The notes beneath the pieces were generated by a model, which saw only the letters and a program-made list of their open reading frames with translations, made no database searches and had not been told where the DNA came from. Shown piece by piece: positions 16,739 through 25,368 of a stretch of 41,593 nucleotides of DNA. The position numbers were made by a program, and so were the translations under genes. This DNA is from Bacteroidota bacterium. Its GTDB lineage: Bacteria; Bacteroidota; Bacteroidia; Chitinophagales; Chitinophagaceae. Numbering within the stretch: the first letter of the stretch is position 1; the number at the start of each line of letters is the position of its first letter. The stretch covers positions 1-41,593 of the forward strand of contig JAPLEI010000056.1 in assembly GCA_026391195.1 (NCBI GenBank). The letters run 5' to 3'.

Positions 16739-16759
16739 ATAGTTAATAAAGTTAACTAT
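16739..16759. promoter_or_regulatory. 21-bp inverted-repeat operator, site 1 (operon A)
   Basis: Arms ATAGTTAA and TTAACTAT flank the 5-bp spacer TAAAG, so both 8-bp arms are perfect inverted complements. The site lies 18 bp upstream of the ATG of the DUF3598-like gene, within the likely leader or promoter, which fits repression by blocking polymerase. It has the layout of a MarR-type operator and is one of five similar copies in the window. The MFS gene on the other side (16818-18038) ends toward this site, so only operon A is expected to respond. Confidence 0.85.
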
Positions 16760-16817
16760 TTTTCATAATCGAAAAAATTAATTTACCCAGTATAAAAAAG
16801 GGTGGGTATTGCTGGTA

Positions 16818-18038
16818 CTAACTAGGAGTAATTGCATGCTTATATAGCCTGAACGAAATCAATAAAGCCAGCAATAATAACCCACTCACTACTCGGAATC
16901 CGGTAACATAGGAAAACATATCGTGAAAATAGGCCGTGAGAATAGGGCCAAGGGCTAAACCAACGGACTGCACGATGCTGATGGTTCCATTTATTTTTCC
17001 TGCCGCACGGGTGCCGAAGTTTTTCATAATGATGAGATTGCCTATAGTATAAATTCCTCCCCATCCCAATGCCATAACAGGTATCATATAATCGAGGCTG
17101 GGTATTGTGGTTACACTATAGCCCAGTGAACCAATCGCCATTAATCCACAACAAAAAGCATACATGAAAAAAGGACTCACGTAATCAGCAATAAATGAAA
17201 AAAGGAATTTCCCGATAATGGAGAATAAAAAGTAGGTGCTCAACCAGCTTATGGCCATTTTCAGGGGAAAGCCAGATTCTGTAACATACAAAACCGTGTT
17301 CTTTATCATGGCAACAATACTATAGAAAATGCAAAATGAGCAGAGGGATAGCAACCAAAACAAGGGGGTTCTTATGGCAACTGCATAGGTTAGTCCTTCC
17401 GAAGAAGATGATTTTTTAACTTCCGGTGCTCCTTGTTGAGCAGGCATTTCAGTAGGTTTATTTTTCATCAGTATCCCCACCAGAATAGCCAGTATAAAAG
17501 GCAATACTGCCAGCCATTGCATGGCATCGCGCCAGCCGTGCGACTGAATATAGGGAACCAACGGAGAACGTGTTGCAATAAATCCGCCTAAGCTGGTGCC
17601 GGTTAATATTATACCGAGTGCCAATCCTCTCTTTTGTTGAAACCACGATGAAATGAGAATGATATTCGGTATGCTTCCAGATGTAACCAATGCGATGGCT
17701 AGTAAAACATGAACGCCATACACCTGATAGATAGTTTGGGTGTGGCTATATAAAACATAGGAGGCTGCCAAAACGATCGAGCCAAAGATGATTACTTTTT
17801 TAGGGCCCAGTTTATCGATAAAAATACCAGCTACTAAAACAAAAAAAGCCGCCGTAATATCACTGATGGCATCCCGCCATTTTAGCAAATGGAGATGCTG
17901 ATTATCAATTTGAAAGGTCTCTTTTAAAAAGGTATCAAAAATAGAAGTGATGGAAGCGCTCATACCGCTGTTGATGGTTATGGTGATTAGTGCCAGCAAA
18001 ACCATGATCCAGGGGTACGCTTTTTTTATTGTATGCAT
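16818..18038 (-). CDS. MFS transporter, monocarboxylate/oxalate-formate-antiporter-like
   Basis: This 406-residue protein has about twelve membrane segments and the MFS loop IFIDKLGPKKVIIFGS between helices 2 and 3. Features such as SSWFQQKRGLALGIILTGTSLGG (helix 4-5 region) resemble the OFA/monocarboxylate transporter branch, which carries small organic acids. It lies 35 bp downstream of the reductase gene at 18074 and is probably co-transcribed with it. A second carrier of the same broad type is at 31318. It may import or release carboxylate intermediates; the substrate is unknown. Confidence 0.8.
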   Translation of the reverse strand: MHTIKKAYPWIMVLLALITITINSGMSASITSIFDTFLKETFQIDNQHLHLLKWRDAISDITAAFFVLVAGIFIDKLGPKKVIIFGSIVLAASYVLYSHTQTIYQVYGVHVLLAIALVTSGSIPNIILISSWFQQKRGLALGIILTGTSLGGFIATRSPLVPYIQSHGWRDAMQWLAVLPFILAILVGILMKNKPTEMPAQQGAPEVKKSSSSEGLTYAVAIRTPLFWLLSLCSFCIFYSIVAMIKNTVLYVTESGFPLKMAISWLSTYFLFSIIGKFLFSFIADYVSPFFMYAFCCGLMAIGSLGYSVTTIPSLDYMIPVMALGWGGIYTIGNLIIMKNFGTRAAGKINGTISIVQSVGLALGPILTAYFHDMFSYVTGFRVVSGLLLLALLISFRLYKHAITPS

Positions 18039-18073
18039 AGAGGAGGGGGTATAAAAACCGTAAAAAATAACAG

Positions 18074-19126
18074 TTACAATTCAACCATCATTACGCCGAT
18101 ATTTACTCCGTCGTAGAGGTTCATCAAGGCTCGGGGCATCTGCTCAATTCCATGTAAAATATGTTCACAGGGTATTAATTTGCCAGCCCGAATCCAATTG
18201 GCCAGAGTGGCTTCATATTCCGAAAAATAAGAGGTATAATCATACACAAAAAAGGCTTCCATTTTAGCATCCTGCAACCCAATCCGGTAGATATTTTTAA
18301 ACGCATGGTATTGCTCAATGGGCAGCAGATATTCGGATATTCGTCCACATATCACTATGCGGGCTCTGCGATTAATTCGGAGGAGTACCTCATCAAGTAA
18401 TTTTCCGCCAACATTATCAAAATAAACATCCATTCCATCGGGAAACAATCGATCGAGCTGTGCTTCTACCGAATCGGATTTGTAGTTGATGGCTGCATCA
18501 TATCCCAGTTGATCAGTTAATTGACTACACTTGGCATTTGACCCCGCCAATCCCACTACCTGTGTGGCTCCCAGGGCTTTGGCTACCATTGCACACTGAC
18601 TCCCCACCCCCCCGGCCGCACCCGAAACCAATACTCGATCGCCGGCAGTTACACGCCCGATATCACGCATCCCAATAAGTGCGGTAAAGCCACTCATGGC
18701 CAAACTGCTGATGCCATGCGAAAGGGGCAGATCGGAATGTTGCATCCGATAGATCAAATAATAGGGATCATTGGCATTAACCACCGCGTACTCTCTCCAT
18801 CCCATCTTAGCCTGAATGATATCGCCGGGCAGATAATCGGGATGATTACTCCTGATCACCTCCCCTACACCCCGCCCCATCATCACATCTCCCAATGCCA
18901 ATGGCTTTTCAAAGCTGGTTTCATTGCGCATATACCGTAACATAACCGGCGCTAGCCCTAAATACAAAACCCGAATAAGTAATTCACCAGATTGAATAAC
19001 GGGAATGGGTACCTGTACGAGTTCGAAATTCGATGCTTCTACCCGTTGGTTGGGTCGCTCTTTTACTATCCATTGCCACATAGCATCTGGTAAGTTGAGC
19101 GGAATATTTGACCGGGTATAATTCAT
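18074..19126 (-). CDS. NADP-dependent oxidoreductase, zinc-independent MDR (CurA/PTGR-like)
   Basis: This 350-residue protein is a medium-chain dehydrogenase/reductase without the zinc-binding Cys pattern. It has the leukotriene/prostaglandin-reductase-type N-terminus (ELLIRVLYLGLAPVMLRYM), the nucleotide-binding VLVSGAAGGVGSQCAMVAKALG and the YFDNVGGKLLDEVL segment. Members reduce the C=C bond of alpha,beta-unsaturated ketones, aldehydes or acids with NADPH. A paralogue lies at 24327-25328. It is divergent from the TonB receptor, whose operator is about 200 bp away, so control by that site is uncertain. It has an AT-rich leader and no inverted repeat directly before its start. Confidence 0.9.
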   Translation of the reverse strand: MNYTRSNIPLNLPDAMWQWIVKERPNQRVEASNFELVQVPIPVIQSGELLIRVLYLGLAPVMLRYMRNETSFEKPLALGDVMMGRGVGEVIRSNHPDYLPGDIIQAKMGWREYAVVNANDPYYLIYRMQHSDLPLSHGISSLAMSGFTALIGMRDIGRVTAGDRVLVSGAAGGVGSQCAMVAKALGATQVVGLAGSNAKCSQLTDQLGYDAAINYKSDSVEAQLDRLFPDGMDVYFDNVGGKLLDEVLLRINRRARIVICGRISEYLLPIEQYHAFKNIYRIGLQDAKMEAFFVYDYTSYFSEYEATLANWIRAGKLIPCEHILHGIEQMPRALMNLYDGVNIGVMMVEL

Positions 19127-19329
19127 ATAATTATTTCATTATCAATTAATTAAACAAAGGCAAACAACTGTATTTTATTAATTAGCTCCCTACTTTTTGC
19201 AAGGGATTGGAGGATTTTTATTTGGAAGTGCTAGAAAATACTTGTTTGAAAATAATCATTTAGCTGATTCACCAGTGAAAAAAGTGAGACAAATATTGGT
19301 AAGTACGGTTTAATTTGTTATTTTTCAGA

Positions 19330-19350
19330 TTAGTTAACATGGTTAACTAA
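19330..19350. promoter_or_regulatory. 21-bp inverted-repeat operator, site 2 (TonB receptor)
   Basis: Arms TTAGTTAA and TTAACTAA flank the spacer CATGG; the symmetry extends one further A/T pair on each side (19329-19351), making this the longest arm match of the five sites. It ends 36 bp upstream of the receptor ATG at 19387. The 260-bp region between 19127 and 19386 otherwise shows AT-rich sequence with no clear promoter boxes; a near match to the Bacteroidota -7 element (TAATTTG, 19311-19317) lies just upstream but lacks a well-spaced -33 partner. Confidence 0.85.
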
Positions 19351-19386
19351 TTATTTTTCATTTATCTACCACCCAAAACCATTTTT

Positions 19387-22263
19387 ATGCATATGAAAAT
19401 GCTGAAAAGAATCATTGGCCTGTCTACATTTTTCCTGCTGCTGATACCCACGCTTTATGCGCAGGTTACCATTACCGGAAAAGTGGTTAACAAAGAAGAC
19501 AAGGCCGCCATTGAAGGCGCCTCGATTCAAGAAAAAGGCACTAAAAACGGCGTAAACACCGACAAATCGGGTAATTTTTCTATCCGGGTTAGTTCTGCCA
19601 ATGCTCGCTTAACTGTAAGTGCCGTTAACCACAGAACCCAGCAAATAGATTTGAACAACCGAAAATCAGTGGATGTTTGGCTGGAGGAAGAAGTGAATCA
19701 ATTAAATGAAGTGAGTGTTACCGCAGGTAGGCAACCTACACGTAAAATTGAAGCAACGCAGGCTGTAGACATTATAAGCAACAAAGTGTTGAAAGCCATC
19801 AAGCCAGAAAGCTTTGCCGAAGCTGTAACCTTAACTCCCGGAGTATTTGCTAATAACTCTCAGGGCAGAAGAGGGGGCATTGTTATCAGGGGCTTTCCGG
19901 ATGGTAACCCCCTAGGCGGATTGGTGTATACCAGTATTTTATTGGATGGATTACCCGCTTTTGGTAGCGCCGGACGATTACCGGATGCTGGATTTGGCTT
20001 CGACGACAACGTAGAAAAAGTAGAAGTAGTAAGAGGAAGTACAGCAACAGTATATGGTCGCTCGGCAGCTGCTGGTGTAGTAAATATCATTAGCAAAACC
20101 GGTGGAGAAGATACACACGGCTCTTTCAAATTTAGCCGGTACGACAATATCCATACCGACAACAGTTACCTGAACTATCGGCTTGATTGGAACATTAATG
20201 GCTCCCTCTCGAAAGATAAATTGGTTCGCTACAACATTGGGGGGTGGACGGTAGACGACCGTGGTTTTAGAAAAACCGGTTATACCGATCATGGCTGGCA
20301 ACTGAGAGGAAACTTTGATTTTATTAATGCCGATAAAAAAGGGAAAATCAGATTGGGCTTTATTTTAAGCAACTATAGTTTCCAAAACCTCACCGATGTT
20401 CCCATCGATCCAGTTACCAAACAATTGCCTACCGGATGGCAAAATATTAACGCTTTCTTGTTCCCGGGCTTTACCAGTCAAACCTACTCCGTTTTCGGAA
20501 CCCGCAGCAGTACTACCTTACCACGTCCATCAGGTGTTGCGGTATTAGACCCCAATGGGCAACAAATTACCCGCAATATCAACGAGCAGCTTTCTAACAA
20601 CAATACCAGCAAAAACATACAAATCAACTTCTCATTCGACAGAAATTTGGGAAGAAACTGGACCATTGAAAACAAGTTTCGCTTTCAAAGTTTATACAGT
20701 GGAACTAAATATCCATTCTCTATACCATCATTTTACAACAGTAATGGATTGTATTCTGCTGCGGTATTACCTACACCCCTCACCCCGGGTACAGTGTATA
20801 CTTCTTCCGGAGGTGCTTTCCGTTTGATGTTGGATGGCGATTCGTACGATGATGACTTTATGAATGAATTGCGCTTGAAAAAAGTATGGAATCAGGGAAA
20901 TGGAAAGAGACAAGTATTTCAGATCGGATACTATTTTTCAAATACCAACCTGAAACCAACCACGTTTAGCTATTCTCATTTTGTAAATCCGCAGAATCCT
21001 AATAACCTGCAATTAATTAATGGTATTATACCTGGCAGATTGGCTTTATCTCCTGCTGTTAGTATCCCACTGAACATCACCATTGCCAGTGCTAGTGCTA
21101 GCCCACAAAGAGGCAGCATCACCCGCAGAGGACGCTACAACGAGCAGGTGAATGCCATTTTTGCCGGACATGAGGTTAAGTTTAACGATAAACTCACCGT
21201 AAATCTGGGAGCTCGTTACGACTGGCTGAATATGGATATGCGTGAAACCAAAGCGCCCTTCGATAGTGCCATTACCCGAAATTTAGATTTTGGCGACTAT
21301 TCATTGTCGTTGGGAGTTAATTACCTGCTGAGTAGAAATGCAGCCTTGTATGCGAATGCAAATCGCTCTTACCGGATGCCAGACTATACTGCGTTTACAT
21401 CATTGGAATATATAAGTGCAACCGCAAATAATGCAACAGCTAGCACACTACTGAGATTGCCCGGTGGATTATCCGGCAATGAAATCATCACTTCTTTTGA
21501 GGGAGGTTTCAAAGGTCAGGCCGGTGATTTTGGAATTGACCTTTCATTCTACCACAATACTATCAAAAACCGATTAGCTTCTATTTTTGAAAATGGTATC
21601 CTGGTTTCCAAACCCTTTGGTTCTAATCGTATCATGGGATCTGAAATATCGCTTTCTTGGGCACCTTCCCAAGCACTGCGTGGATTTAGTGTAAGAACCA
21701 GTATTACTTTACAGAATGCCACTTTCACTAACTTCAAAATTTCGAATGGCGCTTCCGGAGGAATCATTGGAAAACAATCGAATCTGCCTGATGTAGACGT
21801 AAATGGTAACCTATTCGGGTTAAACATAATTAACGAGGCTAATAACCAAACCTCTATCGATGTAGTTGGTAAACGCTTACCCAACGTTCCAAATTATATC
21901 TGGAATACAGTAGCCTTATACCAGGGCAAATGGTTTGGTTTAGATTTCTCTGCCAATGCCGTTGGAAAGAGATATGCAGATGCTACTAACTTGATAGACC
22001 TGGGCAACCTTACAGTAATAAATGCAGGTGGTTATGTACGGGTAAATGTAGGCGGAAAGAAAGACATAAAAATTGGTTTACAGTGTAAGAACCTGGGTAA
22101 CAGACAGGGCTTGCAAGGTATAGCTGGGTTGCAGGAAAACACTACAGCGCTGGGTCAATTGCAAACCACCCCTAACTTTGTAAACAATGGAGTGCCTATC
22201 TGGTCGCAAGGGTATTTACAATTACCCAGAAGATGGATTGCCTATATCTCATTTGAGTTCTAA
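19387..22263 (+). CDS. TonB-dependent outer-membrane receptor
   Basis: This 958-residue protein has a signal peptide ending LIPTLYAQ, then a carboxypeptidase-regulatory-like domain (about residues 27-105, VTITGKVVNKEDKAAIEGAS). A plug domain follows (about 120-235, with ESFAEAVTLTPGVFANN, RGGIVIRGFPDGNP and VEKVEVVRGSTATVYGR), then a long 22-strand-type barrel ending in an aromatic residue (AYISFEF). No SusD-like lipoprotein is adjacent, so it looks like a siderophore/cofactor-type receptor rather than a glycan SusC. It should import the island's bulky substrate using TonB energy. Starts at 19393 or 19399 are also in frame. It ends at a strong bidirectional terminator. Confidence 0.93.
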   Translation: MHMKMLKRIIGLSTFFLLLIPTLYAQVTITGKVVNKEDKAAIEGASIQEKGTKNGVNTDKSGNFSIRVSSANARLTVSAVNHRTQQIDLNNRKSVDVWLEEEVNQLNEVSVTAGRQPTRKIEATQAVDIISNKVLKAIKPESFAEAVTLTPGVFANNSQGRRGGIVIRGFPDGNPLGGLVYTSILLDGLPAFGSAGRLPDAGFGFDDNVEKVEVVRGSTATVYGRSAAAGVVNIISKTGGEDTHGSFKFSRYDNIHTDNSYLNYRLDWNINGSLSKDKLVRYNIGGWTVDDRGFRKTGYTDHGWQLRGNFDFINADKKGKIRLGFILSNYSFQNLTDVPIDPVTKQLPTGWQNINAFLFPGFTSQTYSVFGTRSSTTLPRPSGVAVLDPNGQQITRNINEQLSNNNTSKNIQINFSFDRNLGRNWTIENKFRFQSLYSGTKYPFSIPSFYNSNGLYSAAVLPTPLTPGTVYTSSGGAFRLMLDGDSYDDDFMNELRLKKVWNQGNGKRQVFQIGYYFSNTNLKPTTFSYSHFVNPQNPNNLQLINGIIPGRLALSPAVSIPLNITIASASASPQRGSITRRGRYNEQVNAIFAGHEVKFNDKLTVNLGARYDWLNMDMRETKAPFDSAITRNLDFGDYSLSLGVNYLLSRNAALYANANRSYRMPDYTAFTSLEYISATANNATASTLLRLPGGLSGNEIITSFEGGFKGQAGDFGIDLSFYHNTIKNRLASIFENGILVSKPFGSNRIMGSEISLSWAPSQALRGFSVRTSITLQNATFTNFKISNGASGGIIGKQSNLPDVDVNGNLFGLNIINEANNQTSIDVVGKRLPNVPNYIWNTVALYQGKWFGLDFSANAVGKRYADATNLIDLGNLTVINAGGYVRVNVGGKKDIKIGLQCKNLGNRQGLQGIAGLQENTTALGQLQTTPNFVNNGVPIWSQGYLQLPRRWIAYISFEF

Positions 22264-22278
22264 TCAATACTTTCTTCC

Positions 22279-22313
22279 AAAAAAAATACCCCCGAAATCG
22301 GGGGTATTTTTTT
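22279..22313. terminator. Bidirectional rho-independent terminator
   Basis: A perfect 9-bp stem (TACCCCCGA at 22287-22295 pairing with TCGGGGGTA at 22298-22306, 2-base loop AA) is flanked by an A-run on the left and a T-run on the right that also pair. It gives a GC stem followed by U-rich RNA in both directions. It lies between the convergent receptor gene (stop at 22263) and DUF1838 gene (stop at 22328) and should stop transcription from both sides. Confidence 0.95.
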
Positions 22314-22327
22314 ACCTATAATTTTTA

Positions 22328-23197
22328 TTATCCGTTTTTCTTTTTTCTTTCTTCCATTACTTTTTTATAGTATTTCCAGCTCGTCATATTAGGGGCAGTA
22401 AAAGCAGCCGGGGCATGTTCGTATTCTGGAAAGTTTTTGCTTACAAAATCTTTGATAGCCTGGGGCAGATCGGCATATCCGTTTTTCAATTTATATCCCC
22501 TGCTTTGATACAATAAATTTCCGGGGCGACTGCTCATTTTCATCCAGGGTAAAAAGTCGCTAAAGCGGGTCCATGAAATATCAGCGGTAGCATTATTCAA
22601 TTTTCGGTTATTCAGTTCTTTCTCACTAAAGAAAAAATTAAATAATTCGGCTCCCTGGTAAACATCGCTGCGGGTATTCTCCGGCCATTCTTCTTTTTTT
22701 AAGGGTGAGGGATACGAAAGTGGTACATCATTATAAATACCCATCCGGTCGTTTCCCATTTTTTCGTAGGGCACTTTAAAAGCCCCATATTTAAATACCT
22801 GATTTACCGGATCGTTCCATACATGCATTACTTCTACTTCATCACCGGTCCAGGGATTTTTCCAGGCAGATAAAATTTCATTTGTTTTAGGATCCTGATA
22901 AACCAACATTTCGCGGGTAATCAGTCGCCAACCGCTATCGCCGGGTAACTTTTCTGAACGGGCAATATTGAACATTTCAAAATTGAACAAATGCTTCCAG
23001 GGCTTATCGGGATCGTACGCATAAATAGCTCCTTTGGCATAAAATACTACTTCATCAGAAGGATCCAGGGATCCCCTTACTTTCATGTAAGCATCCATAT
23101 TATCAATTGGATCGCTCAGGTTATACGTTCCTTTTTTTTGGGCAGTTACATCCGAAAGCACCATTAGGCATAGGAATGCCCAGCATAACTTTTTCAT
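22328..23197 (-). CDS. DUF1838 family protein, secreted
   Basis: This 289-residue protein has a signal peptide (MKKLCWAFLCLMVLSDVTAQ) and a DUF1838-type body: VFYAKGAIYAYDPD, HLFNFEMFNIAR, the long central stretch with VMHVWNDPVN, and the C-terminal DFLPWMKMSSRPGNLLYQSRG followed by a PQAIKDFVSKNFPEYEHAP segment. The family has no established function. It is the last gene of a three-gene leftward unit, 12 bp after the VOC gene. Its fold and reaction are unknown, but secretion together with the VOC protein suggests a periplasmic step on the imported substrate. Confidence 0.85.
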   Translation of the reverse strand: MKKLCWAFLCLMVLSDVTAQKKGTYNLSDPIDNMDAYMKVRGSLDPSDEVVFYAKGAIYAYDPDKPWKHLFNFEMFNIARSEKLPGDSGWRLITREMLVYQDPKTNEILSAWKNPWTGDEVEVMHVWNDPVNQVFKYGAFKVPYEKMGNDRMGIYNDVPLSYPSPLKKEEWPENTRSDVYQGAELFNFFFSEKELNNRKLNNATADISWTRFSDFLPWMKMSSRPGNLLYQSRGYKLKNGYADLPQAIKDFVSKNFPEYEHAPAAFTAPNMTSWKYYKKVMEERKKKNG

Positions 23198-23209
23198 ATG
23201 GGTTGTTTT

Positions 23210-24325
23210 TTAATCTTGGGTAAATAGGGTTGTTAGCACTTTTTCCGGCTGATGCCGTATATTTTTTTGTTCGATGATTTGCCAAGTAGCTCCTTCCGGA
23301 CCCCGAAAAACAAAACTCAGTTCTCCGAATTCATTTTTTTGAATGGCAGTCGGTTGAAGTCTATGCTTCCCAACCAAACCATGTACAAAAGATAACCGCG
23401 GCGTGTAAAAAGTATGCATGGTTATTCCCGGCTCTCCCAAACGCTGGTGAGCAGATGCATCGGGTTTGTTTTTGTGCACTGCCATGAAAAATTTTAGTTT
23501 TCCGCAGATGTTATTCGGACTCACAAAGCCCTGATAATAGTGTGCATAGCCATCGGGCATCAGAAAAGTAGCTTTGGGGCCTTTGTTATGATCACCATCA
23601 ATCACAGGGGGCCTTTCTGCCCGCAAACCCAGGGCTGTTTGCAGATACATCAACTGTTGCATACTGTCTACCCGAATGCAAAAATCGTGGTGGGTAAACT
23701 CACTGGTTTGCAAGGGGGTAGCTGGATCGATGGTTCCATACCCGGGAATGGTATATCCATATCGCTGAAAGAAAACATGGTTAAAAAACTCACCGTATAC
23801 GGCATTCTCCCGAACTCCCACGGGGCGTTTAAAAAAACTCAGCTCCCCACCAACATTAATGCGCAGGGGATCATCAAACACCGGAACCGTTGGCAACCAT
23901 TTCTCCTGACGACTCCGCAGAAACTGATACACATCTGTAATGCGAATAATGTCTTTGGTTAAAACTACACTCAGTCGTTGCCCTACCGTTTCGGGTTCAG
24001 CATATCCAACACCGGGGCCCAATAATTTATCCCAAACAATAATGCGCAACAATCCATGGGAATCTATGGAACCATTTTGCAGGCGATAAACGGCAGCGCC
24101 CACAGGTACTCCGTACAGTTGTGTTGACTGAACAGCGGTAAGTTGGGCACTATCTACCACCCGAAATCCAAACTCCCGAAAATAGCGAATAGCCGGTGTT
24201 GCCTGGGCTGTTCCCAGCACTACTTCATATACCCCACTGATACCGGTGGCAGGTATGGTATCCTGTGCTTGTGCTATTTGAAGAAAAAGCAAACAACCCA
24301 ACCCTATAAAAAAATTACGAATCAT
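23210..24325 (-). CDS. Secreted VOC (glyoxalase/extradiol dioxygenase fold) protein
   Basis: I place the start at 24325 (MIRNFFIGLGCLLFLQIAQAQ), which gives a 371-residue protein with a standard signal peptide; an upstream in-frame ATG at 24403 would add 26 residues and run deep into the preceding gene. The mature protein contains two VOC-like halves: GISGVYEVVLGTAQATPAIRYF with FREFGFRVV, and later THHDFCIRVDSMQQLMYLQ and GPKATFLMPDG. The fold is used by metal-dependent lyases, isomerases and ring-cleaving dioxygenases. The start lies one base after the reductase stop, so it is coupled to it. A second secreted VOC protein is encoded at 38742. Confidence 0.75.
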   Translation of the reverse strand: MIRNFFIGLGCLLFLQIAQAQDTIPATGISGVYEVVLGTAQATPAIRYFREFGFRVVDSAQLTAVQSTQLYGVPVGAAVYRLQNGSIDSHGLLRIIVWDKLLGPGVGYAEPETVGQRLSVVLTKDIIRITDVYQFLRSRQEKWLPTVPVFDDPLRINVGGELSFFKRPVGVRENAVYGEFFNHVFFQRYGYTIPGYGTIDPATPLQTSEFTHHDFCIRVDSMQQLMYLQTALGLRAERPPVIDGDHNKGPKATFLMPDGYAHYYQGFVSPNNICGKLKFFMAVHKNKPDASAHQRLGEPGITMHTFYTPRLSFVHGLVGKHRLQPTAIQKNEFGELSFVFRGPEGATWQIIEQKNIRHQPEKVLTTLFTQD

Positions 24326-24326
24326 A

Positions 24327-25328
24327 TTAACTATTTTGAATGAGTAATTTACCCTGATGTTCTCCGGTAAATAATTTATTGAGTGAATCAGGAAACTGTT
24401 CAATCCCGGGTATAATATGCTCTCTGTATTTTATTTTACCTTCTTTTACCCAGGTGCTGATATCGTTGATGGCTTCATTTGCTCTGCCAAAATAATCGAA
24501 TACAATGATGCCCGATAAGGTTGCACGGGCACTAACAATTTTTAAATAATTAGATGGGCCAATAGGGGTAGATTGATTATACTGGCTGATTGCCCCACAG
24601 ATCACTATCCGGCAACCGATGGCCAAACGGGTTAGTGCCGCGTTTAAAATATCCCCACCCACATTGTCGAAAAAAACGTTTATTCCCTCGGGAAGCGTTT
24701 CTTGTAAACGGGCAACCATATCCGGCGTATGCTTATAATCAATTGCAATATCCCAACCAAGATCCTCCAATAAATATGCACATTTTTCTGGTCCGCCGGC
24801 TATACCAGCCACTTTGCAACCTTTTATTTTAGCTATCTGCCCTACCAGCGAGCCCACCATGCCGGCTGCTCCACTTACCAGTACCGTTTCGCCGGGCTTC
24901 GGATTGGCCTTATCCAGCAGTCCAAAATAGGCAGTTAATCCTGGCATACCCAATAATCCCAGGTACCAACTAAGCGGCACTTCTGCTGTATTTACTAGGG
25001 TTAGGTAGGCCCCTTTTTCTACCGCATAGTGTTGCACTCCCAGCAAGCCCGTTACCATTTGCCCGATAGCATAATCGGGATGTTTAGAAAGAACAACTTC
25101 CCCGGCACCAAATGCCCGCATTACTGCGCCGATTTCTACGCCTTTTACATAAGTAGTTCCTGCATTCATCCACCCCCGCATAGCAGGATCCAGAGAAATG
25201 TAGTGAACCTTTATCAGCACTTCACCCTCTTCCAGTTGTTGCACTGGCAATTCTTCTCTTCTGAAATGCTGCTCAGAAGCCGCCCCCGAAGGTCGTGCTG
25301 CCAAAACATACCGGATATTTATCATCAT
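24327..25328 (-). CDS. NADP-dependent oxidoreductase, zinc-independent MDR (CurA/PTGR-like)
   Basis: This 333-residue protein is a paralogue of the one at 18074, with VLIKVHYISLDPAMRGWMN near the N-terminus, the cofactor site TVLVSGAAGMVGSLVGQIAKIKG and the NVFFDNVGGDILNAAL segment. It should reduce conjugated C=C bonds with NADPH. The start could be either of the two adjacent ATGs (25328 or 25325). It begins 7 bp from an operator and heads a leftward unit with the secreted VOC and DUF1838 proteins. Having two such reductases suggests more than one unsaturated intermediate. Confidence 0.9.
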   Translation of the reverse strand: MMINIRYVLAARPSGAASEQHFRREELPVQQLEEGEVLIKVHYISLDPAMRGWMNAGTTYVKGVEIGAVMRAFGAGEVVLSKHPDYAIGQMVTGLLGVQHYAVEKGAYLTLVNTAEVPLSWYLGLLGMPGLTAYFGLLDKANPKPGETVLVSGAAGMVGSLVGQIAKIKGCKVAGIAGGPEKCAYLLEDLGWDIAIDYKHTPDMVARLQETLPEGINVFFDNVGGDILNAALTRLAIGCRIVICGAISQYNQSTPIGPSNYLKIVSARATLSGIIVFDYFGRANEAINDISTWVKEGKIKYREHIIPGIEQFPDSLNKLFTGEHQGKLLIQNS

Positions 25329-25335
25329 CTATGGA

Positions 25336-25356
25336 TTAGTTAATGAAGTTAACTAT
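25336..25356. promoter_or_regulatory. 21-bp inverted-repeat operator, site 3 (divergent: reductase trio and alpha/beta hydrolase)
   Basis: Arms TTAGTTAA and TTAACTAT flank the spacer TGAAG, with one mismatch at the outermost base pair. The site is in the 40-bp gap between divergent starts at 25328 and 25369, 7 bp from the first and 12 bp from the second. A single bound regulator could block both genes. The chance ATG inside the spacer (25343) is out of frame with the hydrolase gene. Confidence 0.9.
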
Positions 25357-25368
25357 TTTTAGGATTGT

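Noticed and set aside
16784..16808. Weak hairpin TACCCA/TGGGTA upstream of operon A, considered as a terminator for the MFS gene
   Set aside because: Only 6 bp of stem with a 13-base loop and no directly following T-run.
19311..19317. TAATTTG as the -7 promoter element of the TonB receptor
   Set aside because: It is one base short of the Bacteroidota consensus and has no -33 partner at a usual distance.
24327..24334. TTAACTAT half-site matching one operator arm, at the stop codon of the reductase gene
   Set aside because: The second arm is missing and it lies between two genes that are coupled in one transcript, so it is probably chance.
24326..24403. Longer N-terminus of the secreted VOC protein from the ATG at 24403
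   Set aside because: It would overlap the reductase gene by about 77 bp and bury the clear signal peptide that starts at 24325.
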